DNA of 31,252 nt from JBNJEA01 sp051745395 (GCA_051745395.1 JBNJEA010000019.1:1-31252); one strand, 5' to 3'. Shown: positions 6,916 to 14,823, numbered from the stretch's first letter. The notes: a model not told the origin generated them from the sequence alone. Numbers and translations are program-made.

Positions 6916-7821
6916 TTATGGGGTGGCTTCGGGCATCAGGTGCGATATCCGGTTGCGTCCCTTGTCCTTTGACTGGTACATGGCCTGATCGGCGCGCTTG
7001 ACGAAATCGGTAATCGTGTCGTTGGCATATTCGGTGATTCCAATGCTTACGGTAATTGCTTGCGGGCTGCTCGGTGGCTGGAAGTAGCGCTGGACCTCGT
7101 TCTGGATCCGCTCGGCAACGCTGCGGGCGGCGGCGATGTCGGTTTCCGGCAGCAGCACCGTAAATTCTTCTCCGCCGAATCGATACGCCGTATCCATGGT
7201 TCGGAGGCTGCCGGCGATGATTTTGCCCACACGGACCAGGATCCGGTCGCCTTCTATGTGGCCGTGGGTGTCGTTGTATTGTTTGAAGTGATCAATATCG
7301 AGCAGCAGCAACGCCAGCGGCCGACCGAAGCGCTTGTAGCGGTTGATCTCGGCTTCCAGTTGATGATAGAAATGGCGGGAATTAAACAACTGGGTCAAGT
7401 CATCGGTGATCGACATCCGTTTTAATTCGTCGAGCATCTGGTTGCGCTCCCGGGTGATCTGCCGCTCCCGCAGGACCCGGCGCAGGCGAAGCAACAGTTC
7501 CTCGAATTTTACCGGTTTGAATAAAAAATCATCGGCGCCCTTGTAAATGGCATCTTCATAGTTGTAATTGCCGGTATATCCGGTCATGATGATCACGGCG
7601 GCATCATAATTGGATTTGACGGTTTTCGTCAGTTCCAGTCCGTCCATGCCATTCATGATGATATCGGTGATCATCACATCCGGCTGCCTGTCTTTGAAAT
7701 GCTGCAGCGCTTCTTCGGCATTGGCGGCCGTCACGGTTTTGAATTCCGAAATGGTGAGAAATTCATGGATGGAGTCCCGGATGGCGGAATCATCGTCAAC
7801 CACTAGAATTTCAGTGTTCAT
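6916..7821 (-). CDS. response regulator with REC and GGDEF domains (diguanylate cyclase)
   Basis: The 301-residue product is PleD/WspR-like in output. The REC domain (about 3-120) has acidic residues DDD near 10, phospho-acceptor Asp53 and Lys102. A helical linker (about 105-135) leads to a GGDEF domain (about 136-300) with GGEEF at 216-220. The inhibitory-site motif RTMD lies at 207-210, five residues upstream, so product inhibition by c-di-GMP is likely. Phosphorylation by an unlinked kinase should turn on c-di-GMP synthesis from two GTP. The ATG at 7821 gives the typical REC start MNTEILVVDDD; the open frame reaches further upstream to 7908, but those residues have no family match. A good promoter lies at 7908-7936. 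No histidine kinase is adjacent. Confidence 0.93.
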   Translation of the reverse strand: MNTEILVVDDDSAIRDSIHEFLTISEFKTVTAANAEEALQHFKDRQPDVMITDIIMNGMDGLELTKTVKSNYDAAVIIMTGYTGNYNYEDAIYKGADDFLFKPVKFEELLLRLRRVLRERQITRERNQMLDELKRMSITDDLTQLFNSRHFYHQLEAEINRYKRFGRPLALLLLDIDHFKQYNDTHGHIEGDRILVRVGKIIAGSLRTMDTAYRFGGEEFTVLLPETDIAAARSVAERIQNEVQRYFQPPSSPQAITVSIGITEYANDTITDFVKRADQAMYQSKDKGRNRISHLMPEATP

Positions 7822-7907
7822 GGGTACCCCGATCGATGGTGGGTGGCCAAAACCGATGCCTGGTTGACAGACAATCAAGGAATTGGTAAATAGCCATATT
7901 TTATTCA

Positions 7908-7936
7908 AATTTAAACGAGGTGGCCGGAACTGTCAA
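7908..7936 (-). promoter_or_regulatory. promoter of the REC-GGDEF gene
   Basis: Read leftward, TTGACA (7936-7931) is followed after 17 bases by TAAATT (7913-7908). This predicts a start near 7901 and a leader of about 80 bases before the ATG at 7821. It also argues against using the upstream codon at 7908 as translation start. Confidence 0.6.
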
Positions 7937-8006
7937 ATCCACAGGAAAAACGGTTTCGGTTTTTTTTAACTTTTTATCTCCAATTTGAGTTTTTGAAAAC
8001 GAATCA

Positions 8007-9803
8007 ATGAAACATATTCGCAATTTCAGCATTATCGCCCATATCGACCACGGCAAGTCCACCCTTTCCGATCGGCTGATCCAGACCACCGATATTGTAT
8101 CCGATCGGGATTTCAAAGACCAGATCCTAGACAGCATGGATCTTGAACGCGAGCGCGGCATTACCATCAAGAGCCAGACGATCTGCTTGCCGTATACAGC
8201 CAAAGACGGCCACCAGTATTACCTGAACTTAATTGATACGCCGGGCCACGTGGATTTCAGCTATGAGGTCTCCCGCGCGCTGGCCTCGTGCGAAGGGGCG
8301 CTGTTGTTAATCGATGCCAGCCAGGGCGTGGAGGCCCAGACCATAGCCAACCTGTACTTGGCGTTAGAACATGACCTGGAGATCATCCCGGTGATTAACA
8401 AGGTCGATTTGCCTTCGGCCAATATTGAAATGGTCAAGGGTCAGATCCTCGAGGACCTGGGCCTGGATCCGGAAACGGCCATCCATGCTTCGGCCAAGGA
8501 ATGGATCGGTATCGAAGAGATTCTGGAAGCCATTGTCACCCAGCTGCCGCCGCCGGAAGGCAAGGTGGAAGACCTGCCGGCAAAGGCCTTGATTTTTGAT
8601 TCCCATTACGATCCGTTCCGGGGCACGATCGTGCATTTCCGGATGTTTCAGGGGCAGTTCAAGGCCGGCGACCGCATCATGTTCATGTCCAACCGGGCCG
8701 AATATACCGTGGAGGAAGTCGGTATTTTTCAAATCAAGCGGGTCCGCCAGAAACAGGTTTCCGCCGGGCGGGTGGGCTATCTCATCGCCGGGATCAAGAC
8801 CGTCAGCGACACCAAGTGCGGCGATACCATTACGCTGAAAAACCGGCCCTGTGAAACGCCCATGCCGGGTTTCCAGGAACCCAAGCCCGTGGTGTTTTCC
8901 TCGATCTACCCGGTTTCCACCGAGGATTACCAGGAGCTGGTGGCCGCCATGGACAAACTCAAGCTAAACGATGCCGCCCTGGTGTATGAAAAAGACTCCT
9001 CGGCCGCCCTGGGGTTTGGTTACCGCTGCGGGTTTCTGGGGCTGCTGCACCTGGAGGTGGTCCAGCAGCGCCTGGAGCGCGAGTACGATTTGTCGCTGAT
9101 TATTACCGCCCCCTCGGTCAAGTATGAAATCGGGCTGACCGACGGCACCACCATGCTGATCGAAAACCCGGCGGATTATCCCGATCCGGCGGAAATTGCC
9201 TATACCCGGGAGCCCTATATCAAGGCTTCGATTATCGTTCCGGAACGGCACATGGGGACCGTGATGAACCTTTGCATGGAGCGCCGGGGGATTAACACCA
9301 ATTACCAGTATTTTTCCAGCAGCCGCATGGAGATGGTGTTTGAAATGCCGCTTTCCGAAGTGGTCTATGACTTCTACGACCGGCTCAAAACCGTCACCCA
9401 GGGCTACGGCTCCTTTGATTATGAAATCATCGATTACCGGGAGACCGATATTGTCAAGCTCGATATCCTGATCAACGCCGAACGCGTCGACGCGCTTTCG
9501 CAGCTCGTGCACCGCGACAATGCCGTACAACGGGCCCGGGCGGCCTGCGAAAGGCTCAAGGAGGAAATCCCGCGGCACATGTTTAAAATTGCCATCCAGG
9601 GGGCCATCGGGTCCAAGGTCATCGCCCGGGAAACGGTCAACGCCTATCGCAAGGACGTCACCGCCAAGTGCTACGGCGGCGATGTGACCCGGAAGCGAAA
9701 GCTGTTGGAAAAACAGAAGAAGGGCAAAAAACGGATGAAAATGGCCGGCGACGTGATGATTCCGCAGCAGGCCTTTCTATCCGTTTTAAAAAGCAAGGAA
9801 TAG
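8007..9803 (+). CDS. lepA: elongation factor 4 (LepA)
   Basis: LepA is a ribosome-bound translational GTPase that can back-translocate or remodel stalled ribosomes. The 598-residue length is typical. The G domain has AHIDHGKST (G1), the switch region RERGITIKSQT, DTPGHVDF (G3) and NKVDLP (G4). EF-Tu-like domain II and EF-G-like domains III and V follow, then the LepA-specific C-terminal domain ending in the basic segment KQKKGKKRMK and QQAFLSVLK. The ATG at 8007 gives the canonical start MKHIRNFSIIAHIDHGK, though the ribosome site (GAAAACGAA) is weak. It is divergent from the GGDEF gene and convergent with ndk. Cytosolic, peripheral to the ribosome; certain. Confidence 0.97.
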   Translation: MKHIRNFSIIAHIDHGKSTLSDRLIQTTDIVSDRDFKDQILDSMDLERERGITIKSQTICLPYTAKDGHQYYLNLIDTPGHVDFSYEVSRALASCEGALLLIDASQGVEAQTIANLYLALEHDLEIIPVINKVDLPSANIEMVKGQILEDLGLDPETAIHASAKEWIGIEEILEAIVTQLPPPEGKVEDLPAKALIFDSHYDPFRGTIVHFRMFQGQFKAGDRIMFMSNRAEYTVEEVGIFQIKRVRQKQVSAGRVGYLIAGIKTVSDTKCGDTITLKNRPCETPMPGFQEPKPVVFSSIYPVSTEDYQELVAAMDKLKLNDAALVYEKDSSAALGFGYRCGFLGLLHLEVVQQRLEREYDLSLIITAPSVKYEIGLTDGTTMLIENPADYPDPAEIAYTREPYIKASIIVPERHMGTVMNLCMERRGINTNYQYFSSSRMEMVFEMPLSEVVYDFYDRLKTVTQGYGSFDYEIIDYRETDIVKLDILINAERVDALSQLVHRDNAVQRARAACERLKEEIPRHMFKIAIQGAIGSKVIARETVNAYRKDVTAKCYGGDVTRKRKLLEKQKKGKKRMKMAGDVMIPQQAFLSVLKSKE

Positions 9804-9880
9804 GGATGGCTTCGTAAAAAGCTCCAGGCTCTCTTTTTCGGTGTTTTTGCAGAAAGAAACTTTCAAAAAACCTACTTTCT

Positions 9881-9963
9881 AACCACAGAGGGCACAGAGG
9901 ACACAGAGAAAGCATTTTTTATAAGAAACCCTCTCCGTGATCTCTGTGCCCTCTGTGGTTTTT
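9881..9963 (+). terminator. large inverted repeat acting as probable terminator between lepA and ndk
   Basis: aaccacagagggcacagag (9881-9899) pairs perfectly with 9942-9960, and pairing continues imperfectly to about 9909/9932. Five T residues (9959-9963) follow on the plus strand. The left arm is itself a 9-nt-period tandem (cacagaggg, cacagagga, cacagaga at 9884-9909). It lies between two convergent genes, where it could stop lepA transcription. It also belongs, by style, to the short-period repeats seen elsewhere in the window. Confidence 0.65.
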
Positions 9964-9989
9964 GTATCCATTTCGGACTTTCAAAACCC

Positions 9990-10409
9990 CTATGTATTAA
10001 TGATTTCGAATTGATTGAAAAAATAGTTGATTTCGAATTCCGCCGTTTCCGGGGCATCTGAGCCGTGGACGATATTTTTTTCGATATCTGTGGCAAAATC
10101 GCGCCGGATGGTGCCTTCGGCGGCTTCCTTGTAATTTGTGGCCCCCATCAGCGTCCGGTTTTTTTCGATAACGTTTTCGCCTTCCAGGATCATGACCACA
10201 ATGGGGCCCGATGACATGAAGTCGGTCAGGCTTTCGAAAAACGGCCGCTCGCGGTGGACCGCATAAAAGCCCTTGGCCTGGTCCTTGGTCATCCAGAGCA
10301 TTTTCATGGCCGCCACCTGGATGTGGTCGTCTTCAAAACGTCGAATGACCTCGCCGATGAGTCCGCGGCTGACACCGTCGGGTTTGATAATGGATAACGT
10401 CTGTTCCAT
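9990..10409 (-). CDS. ndk: nucleoside diphosphate kinase Ndk
   Basis: Ndk transfers the terminal phosphate of ATP to nucleoside diphosphates through a phospho-histidine. The 139-residue product has the family length and the active-site motif NIVHGSD with His115. Other conserved parts are TLSIIKPDGV near the start, RPFF at 55-58 and GATNYKEAAEGTIR before the active site. The ATG at 10409 follows AAAGGAA by about 8 bases and begins the conserved MEQTLSIIKP, so it is preferred to the in-frame codon at 10439. The gene stands alone between lepA and the selenoprotein gene. Cytosolic; certain. Confidence 0.97.
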   Translation of the reverse strand: MEQTLSIIKPDGVSRGLIGEVIRRFEDDHIQVAAMKMLWMTKDQAKGFYAVHRERPFFESLTDFMSSGPIVVMILEGENVIEKNRTLMGATNYKEAAEGTIRRDFATDIEKNIVHGSDAPETAEFEINYFFNQFEIINT

Positions 10410-10486
10410 CGTTGAAATTCCTTTCGTTTGAGTCTGCATTTGCTATTTGCTATGGGTGGGTACAATAATTTTTTCCGGTTGGCGAT

Positions 10487-10515
10487 CCATTAGCAGATCG
10501 GCCGGGTCAAGTCAA
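10487..10515 (-). promoter_or_regulatory. possible ndk promoter
   Basis: Read leftward, TTGACT (10515-10510) is followed after 17 bases by TAATGG (10492-10487), about 78 bases upstream of the ndk start. The -10 is only partly matched. Confidence 0.35.
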
Positions 10516-10569
10516 GCAATCCGGCCACAATGCCGCCGGGGCATCGGCACACGCGCGGCCGGTTTTTTA

Positions 10570-10598
10570 TTGACATTTTCATTTTTAATTCATACCTT
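10570..10598 (+). promoter_or_regulatory. possible promoter of the HesB-like selenoprotein gene
   Basis: A perfect TTGACA (10570-10575) is followed after 17 bases by TACCTT (10593-10598). This gives a leader of roughly 65 bases before the ATG at 10670. The -10 matches at half of its positions. Confidence 0.4.
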
Positions 10599-10669
10599 AA
10601 CGGTTCTCCGGAAGGCAAACCTTTATTACCGGGGAAATCCAATACGATTGATGGAAGGGAGGCACAAAC

Positions 10670-10978
10670 ATGCTGGAAGTAACTGACGCGGCATATAATC
10701 AGATTGCCGAATTTTTCAAGGATAAAACAGTGCGGCCGATCCGTGTGCTGTTAAATCCCGGTGGTTGAGGCGGACCGTCACTGGCAATGGTTCTGGACGA
10801 ACCTACCGACACCGACACGGTCTTTGAAGTCAACGGCTTCAAATTTATTGCAAACAATGATTTCCTGGAAGAGGCCAAACCCATAACGATCGATTACCAG
10901 GGAATGGGATTTGCCCTCAGTTCCAATATCCAGCTCGGCGGCGGATGTGGATCGAGTTGCGGCACATCCTGCGGCTGA
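10670..10978 (+). CDS. HesB/IscA-like selenoprotein (in-frame UGA at codon 33 read as selenocysteine)
   Basis: Reading through TGA at 10766-10768 joins two halves into a 102-residue protein. The ATG at 10670 has GGGAGG (10657-10662) seven bases upstream, a strong site for the first half. The second half alone would start at an internal ATG (10787) with no ribosome site. The sequence around the UGA is VLLNPGG-U-GGPSLAMVLDEP. This matches IscA/HesB-family proteins of Desulfobacterota whose GGCSGP motif has cysteine here, so selenocysteine replaces the metal/cluster-ligating cysteine. The C-terminus GGGCGSSCGTSCG supplies further cysteines. A hairpin fitting a bacterial SECIS follows the UGA (10772-10793). 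The role is probably iron-sulfur cluster or metal binding, or redox chemistry; the exact function is unknown. A terminator follows. selA/B/C/D must lie elsewhere. Confidence 0.88.
10772..10793 (+). promoter_or_regulatory. SECIS-like hairpin downstream of the UGA
   Basis: ggaccgt (10772-10778) pairs with atggttc (10787-10793), seven pairs including two G-U, around the 8-base loop cactggca. The loop holds UGG about 15 bases after the UGA, close to the spacing of known bacterial SECIS elements such as that of fdhF. It lies within the coding sequence, as expected for SelB-dependent insertion in bacteria. Confidence 0.65.
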
Positions 10979-10995
10979 TCCAAGGGCATTGCCCG

Positions 10996-11015
10996 AAAGA
11001 CACAAAGACACAAAG
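10996..11015. repeat. 8-nt tandem repeat after the selenoprotein gene
   Basis: AAAGACAC occurs two and a half times in a row (10996-11015), directly before the terminator stem. It has the same form as the short-period intergenic repeats at 5819 and 9884. Confidence 0.7.
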
Positions 11016-11059
11016 AAAGGCAATGGACGAAGGATACAATCGGCCATTGCCTTTTTTTT
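11015..11059 (+). terminator. intrinsic terminator of the selenoprotein gene
   Basis: aaggcaatgg (11017-11026) pairs with ccattgcctt (11044-11053), followed by T residues to 11059. It stands between two convergent genes, with the hypA stop at 11077 on the other strand. Confidence 0.8.
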
Positions 11060-11076
11060 CGTCTGCTTTCCGGGAC

Positions 11077-11463
11077 TCAGTCGGCAATGTCGATAGACAC
11101 CACATCGAGTTCCCGGCCGGAAATGATTTCAAGATCACCGCTTTTGCATGCAGGGCATGCCGATACGCCGCCTTTAAATCCTTCCCCCGGGGTTTTTCCT
11201 TCGATTTCCCCCTCAATTTCCCATTGATGGCTGCACGACCGACACCGGGATGCCGCCGGGATTTCTTCGATTGCAATGGCGGCTCCGGCAAGCGGTGTAT
11301 CCCTTGCCGCCGCCCCGAAGCAGAACTCGAGGTATTCGGGCACAACTGCGGCGAGTTTGCCGATTTTGAGATTGACCTGTTCCACGGGGGAGTCTTTCAT
11401 CTCCGGCGGGATTGCGGCTTTGGCAATGTCAATGATTTGCAGTGCAATGCCCATTTCGTGCAT
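11077..11463 (-). CDS. hypA: hydrogenase nickel incorporation protein HypA
   Basis: HypA binds nickel through its N-terminal Met-His (here MHEMG) and delivers it to the hydrogenase large subunit, normally with the GTPase HypB. The 128-residue product has zinc-ligand pairs CRSC (74-77) and CPAC (103-106). The spacing between the pairs is about 25 residues, roughly twice the usual 12, owing to an insertion of the form EIEGEIEGK...GEGF in the zinc loop. It is the last gene of the leftward hydrogenase block, 32 bases after the protease gene. hypB is absent from the window, although HypA usually has it as a neighbour. Cytosolic; identity is firm from the N-terminus, the zinc motif and context. Confidence 0.92.
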   Translation of the reverse strand: MHEMGIALQIIDIAKAAIPPEMKDSPVEQVNLKIGKLAAVVPEYLEFCFGAAARDTPLAGAAIAIEEIPAASRCRSCSHQWEIEGEIEGKTPGEGFKGGVSACPACKSGDLEIISGRELDVVSIDIAD

Positions 11464-11495
11464 AGGGTGATTTCCGGTTTTTTGTGCCGCGTTGC

Positions 11496-12029
11496 TTAAT
11501 TCGATGATGCCCCGGAAAGGGGCAGGGTGTTGTCGGCTGCGGGGTCTTTTCTGGAATAGGCCACATCGAGACGATCGAGTTCTTTCAGCACCATATCAAT
11601 GACCGCATCGATGCGGTTGCCGACCACCGGTGTCAGTTCCACGCTGAGACTGTCGATATCCTCGGGCTCTACGCCCAGAATTACGGTTTCCGGCACATTG
11701 TCCACGGCCTGGCACAATGTCAGCGCCTCGAGAAAATCCACCTGGTGAAGCGAATTTTTGGCGCGAATCCGGTCCGGAATCGCATCTCCGGTCAGCCGGT
11801 AGAGATCGCCGGGTTCGCCTTTATTGCGTATGGCGTCAATGACGATCAGATGATCGGCTTCGGTGAGCACTCCCAACAAATTGAGTCCGAGCACCCCCCC
11901 GTCGATCACGGAGACGTTTTCCGGAAACGCATACTGGCCGTCTATCGCCTGAATGACCCGCACGCCGAATCCTTCGTCTGTCATCAGGATGCTGCCAACG
12001 CCTAAAATGGTAACCTGGGGTTTGTTCAT
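11496..12029 (-). CDS. [NiFe] hydrogenase maturation endopeptidase (HynC/HyaD/HupD family)
   Basis: This protease removes the C-terminal peptide of the large subunit once nickel is in place. The 177-residue product begins ILGVGSILMTDEGFGVRV and has the three nickel-sensing ligands expected from E. coli HybD: Glu19 (DEG), Asp65 (VIDAIR) and His95 (SLHQVDF). The C-terminal 25 residues are low in conservation. The ATG at 12029 is the conserved start. It lies directly downstream of its probable substrate, the large-subunit gene, with a hairpin in the 129-base gap, and upstream of hypA. Cytosolic. Confidence 0.93.
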   Translation of the reverse strand: MNKPQVTILGVGSILMTDEGFGVRVIQAIDGQYAFPENVSVIDGGVLGLNLLGVLTEADHLIVIDAIRNKGEPGDLYRLTGDAIPDRIRAKNSLHQVDFLEALTLCQAVDNVPETVILGVEPEDIDSLSVELTPVVGNRIDAVIDMVLKELDRLDVAYSRKDPAADNTLPLSGASSN

Positions 12030-12087
12030 AAAATACGGGTTTTCCTTTGCGTTTTGAAGTCAGGTTTTTGGGGCCTGCTATGGATCT

Positions 12088-12118
12088 GGATGGGGCTGTG
12101 GCAATATCAGCCCCATCC
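12088..12118 (-). repeat. intercistronic hairpin between large subunit and protease genes
   Basis: ggatggggctg (12088-12098) pairs perfectly with cagccccatcc (12108-12118) around a 9-base loop, an 11-bp GC-rich stem. No T run follows in either direction, so an mRNA-stabilising or attenuating role between a highly expressed structural gene and its maturation genes is more plausible than full termination. Confidence 0.6.
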
Positions 12119-12158
12119 CGGCAACAAAAGGGTTTCAGGTTGTTTTTGAGCTCTTTGC

Positions 12159-13805
12159 TTACGTTGCCCGGACCTTGTAGACCTCGTTGGAGTCCGGATC
12201 GATCACGTGAACGCCGCAGGCGATACAGGGATCAAAGGAATGCACGGTCCGCAGCACTTCAAGCGGCTGCTTGGGATCGGCAACCGGGGTGCCGATCAAA
12301 GCTTCCTCGACCGGACCGCGTGTGCCTTCGGCGCAGCGCGGACCGAAATTCCAGGTCGAGGGGACGACGTACTGGTAATTTTCGATCTTTTTGTCCTTGA
12401 TTTTGATCCAGTGGCCCAGTGCGCCCCGGGGCACGTCGTTTAGTCCGTAGCCCATGCCTTCCTTGGGCATTTCCCATTTCTGATACACTTTGTCGTCGCC
12501 TTTGCGGACGTTTTCAACCAACTGGTTGACCCAGTTTTCGACCTCCGCACCGATGACCACGGTTTCAATGCAGCGGGCGGCCGTCCGGCCCAGGGTGGAA
12601 AACAGGGCACTGGCCGGGACATCGAGTTGTTTTAATACATAGTCCACATTTTTGCGGATGCCTTCGTGTCCGTTGGCATAGGCCACCAGCACCCGGGACA
12701 GGGGGCCGACTTCGCAGGAGTAGTTGTCGTAGCGCGGGGCCTTAAACCAGGTATAATCGCCGCTGTCGGGCTCATATTGGCCCGGCACCGGCTTGGTTTC
12801 GCCTTCAAAGGGGTGCTTGGCATTGCTTTTTTCATACCAGCCGCGGGTGACGTGCTCGGTGACTTTTTCCTGATCGGTAGCCATCGGGTTTTTCAGGTCT
12901 TTTTCCTTGATAAATCCACCCGGCATGAACAGGTCCTGATCTTTTTTTTCGCCGGATTCCGGGAAATCGCCCCAGCAGAGGAAGTTGGTGGTGCCGCCGA
13001 TGCCGCCCCAGTCCTTGTAATACTGGGCGGCTGCCGCCACGTCCGGCAGGTAGACGTTTTTGACAAAATCCTGGGTTTCTTTCCAGATGTACTGGAATTC
13101 GGCGATGCGCCCCGGGGACAGGTCCTGGATGGAGGTGACGCCGCCGACGACCAGCGATTGCGGATGCGGGTTTTTGCCGCCGAAGATGGCGTGCATGCGC
13201 GCGGCCTTGGCCTGCAGGCGCAGGGCCTCGATATAGTGGGCCGCGGCGATGAGGTTGGACTCGGGCGGCATCTTGTATGCGGGATGGCCCCAGTAGGCGT
13301 TTTGTAAAAAGCCGAGCTGGCCGCTGTCGACAAACGTCTGCAGCCGTTGCTGGATGCTTTTGTAATAGGGGGTACCGCCCCAGGAAGCGCTCGACAGGTT
13401 GTCGGCCACCCGGGCTGTTTTTTGCGGATCGGCTTTTAAGGCGGAAACGATATCGACCCAGTCCAGGGCGTGGAGGTGATAGAAATGGACGATATGATCG
13501 TGCATGTACTGTGCTCCGTGGAGCAGGTTGCGGATCAGCCGTGCGTTTTCCGGGACTTCGATGCCGATGGCATCTTCGACCGCGCGCACCGAGGACAGGG
13601 CATGTACATAGGTGCAGACCCCGCAGGAACGCTGAACAAAATGGTGTGCATCCTGCGGATCCCGTCCTTGAAGAATCATTTCAATGCCGCGGAACAGTTG
13701 ACCGGAACTCCACGCATCGACTACCTTGCCATCAGAGACCTCGACTTCGATCCGCAGATGGCCCTCTAAACGTGTCATTGGATCGATGGTGACTCGCTTG
13801 CTCAT
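12159..13805 (-). CDS. periplasmic [NiFe] hydrogenase large subunit
   Basis: This subunit holds the Ni-Fe(CN)2CO active site that splits or forms H2. The 548-residue product has the N-terminal pair RSCGVCTYVHA (Cys61, Cys64) and the C-terminal pair DPCIACGVH (Cys527, Cys530), all plain cysteine codons. It is therefore [NiFe], not [NiFeSe]. The last 15 residues after His533 are the expected peptide removed by the protease encoded next. The ATG at 13805 follows GAGGAG by five bases; an in-frame ATG at 13823 is less likely. It is exported in complex with the Tat-bearing small subunit. Together they resemble the soluble periplasmic enzymes of Desulfovibrio that feed cytochrome c3 (group 1 uptake type by resemblance). 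Confidence 0.96.
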   Translation of the reverse strand: MSKRVTIDPMTRLEGHLRIEVEVSDGKVVDAWSSGQLFRGIEMILQGRDPQDAHHFVQRSCGVCTYVHALSSVRAVEDAIGIEVPENARLIRNLLHGAQYMHDHIVHFYHLHALDWVDIVSALKADPQKTARVADNLSSASWGGTPYYKSIQQRLQTFVDSGQLGFLQNAYWGHPAYKMPPESNLIAAAHYIEALRLQAKAARMHAIFGGKNPHPQSLVVGGVTSIQDLSPGRIAEFQYIWKETQDFVKNVYLPDVAAAAQYYKDWGGIGGTTNFLCWGDFPESGEKKDQDLFMPGGFIKEKDLKNPMATDQEKVTEHVTRGWYEKSNAKHPFEGETKPVPGQYEPDSGDYTWFKAPRYDNYSCEVGPLSRVLVAYANGHEGIRKNVDYVLKQLDVPASALFSTLGRTAARCIETVVIGAEVENWVNQLVENVRKGDDKVYQKWEMPKEGMGYGLNDVPRGALGHWIKIKDKKIENYQYVVPSTWNFGPRCAEGTRGPVEEALIGTPVADPKQPLEVLRTVHSFDPCIACGVHVIDPDSNEVYKVRAT

Positions 13806-13872
13806 ATTCTCTCCTCTCTTCAACGATCAATCGTTAGTCGTTTTTGGATTCGTTAATGATGATCACCGGCAA

Positions 13873-14823
13873 TTACATGGGATAGTAAAAAGGCGACATC
13901 TTGTCCCAGAACTGCGGTTCACTGCAGCCGATACAGGGGTGACCGGATTGCACCGGCCAGCTTGTCCCGTCGTTGAATTTGGCCACGGGGCAGTTGTTAT
14001 AGGTCATGGGGCCCCGGCAGCCGAGTTCATAAAGGCACCAGCCCTTCTTTTCCTCCTCGGAGCCGAACGCCGGGGCAAATTCCCCCATTTCAAAATGGGC
14101 CCGGCGCGGGCACTGATCGTGGACCGTCTTGCCATAGGCAAACAGCGGTCGCCCCTTTTTGTCGAGGTCGGGCAGTCTACCCATCAGCAGGTTGTTTACC
14201 ACTGTGCCGACAAAGTTGACCGGGTTCGGCGGACAGCCGGGCAGGTTAACGGTTTTGATGTCTAAGGCTTCGCCGACGCCTTTGAATCCGCCCGGATTGG
14301 GATCGGCGGCCTGGACGCCGCCGAAACTGGCGCAGTTGCCGATGCAGATCACCGCCGCGGCTTTGGGCAGTACCTTCTTGGCGACCTCAAGGAATGTGTT
14401 GCCTCCGATTTTGCCGTAAACACCATCGTCCTTGGTGCCGATCGCGCCTTCGCATACGCAGATGAATTCGCCTTTGTACTTTTTGACTGCGTTGTGGAGG
14501 TTTTCCTCGGCCTGATGGCCGGCTGCTGCCATGATGGTCTCATGGTATTCAATGCTTAAAATTTCGAGTACGAGTTGGTCAAGGAAGGGATGGGGATGCC
14601 GCATCACTCCTTCCGTGCACCCGGTGCATTCGGCGAAATGAAGCCAGATGACGGGCGGCCGCTGTTTGGGCGCTGCAAATACGTCGGCCACCTGGGTGGC
14701 AAAAGAAGCCGAAAGGCCCATGGTGGCGGTTAAAAAGGTGCAGTACTTCATAAAGTCCCGGCGGGTAACACCTTTTTGCTCCAGCCGTTCGTAAAACTCT
14801 TCTTTTTTCTTTTCATCGTCCAT
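13873..14823 (-). CDS. periplasmic [NiFe] hydrogenase small subunit, Tat-exported
   Basis: This subunit carries electrons between the active site and the redox partner through three Fe-S clusters. The 316-residue product starts with a long Tat signal: TRRDFMK (Arg21-Arg22), a hydrophobic stretch to about 48, and a likely cut near FAAP (49-52). The proximal-cluster motif ECTGCTEG lies at 65-72. Distal ligands include His and Cys in VHDQCPRR and GWCLYELGC. The medial cluster region NNCPVAKFN...WPVQSGHPCIGC has three Cys plus Pro, which fits a [3Fe-4S]. There is no C-terminal membrane anchor. The ATG at 14823 follows AAGGAG; an in-frame upstream codon at 14850 has no such site. It precedes the large subunit by 67 bases. 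Confidence 0.96.
   Translation of the reverse strand: MDDEKKKEEFYERLEQKGVTRRDFMKYCTFLTATMGLSASFATQVADVFAAPKQRPPVIWLHFAECTGCTEGVMRHPHPFLDQLVLEILSIEYHETIMAAAGHQAEENLHNAVKKYKGEFICVCEGAIGTKDDGVYGKIGGNTFLEVAKKVLPKAAAVICIGNCASFGGVQAADPNPGGFKGVGEALDIKTVNLPGCPPNPVNFVGTVVNNLLMGRLPDLDKKGRPLFAYGKTVHDQCPRRAHFEMGEFAPAFGSEEEKKGWCLYELGCRGPMTYNNCPVAKFNDGTSWPVQSGHPCIGCSEPQFWDKMSPFYYPM

Noticed and set aside
10787..10978. Independent 63-residue gene starting at the internal ATG
   Set aside because: It has no ribosome site and starts inside the HesB fold; the frame is the second part of the selenoprotein read through the UGA.
12159..13805. Possible [NiFeSe] hydrogenase with selenocysteine in the large subunit
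   Set aside because: The C-terminal motif is encoded by two TGC/TGT cysteine codons (DPCIACGVH) with no in-frame TGA, and the small subunit fits a [3Fe-4S] medial cluster, so it is a plain [NiFe] enzyme.
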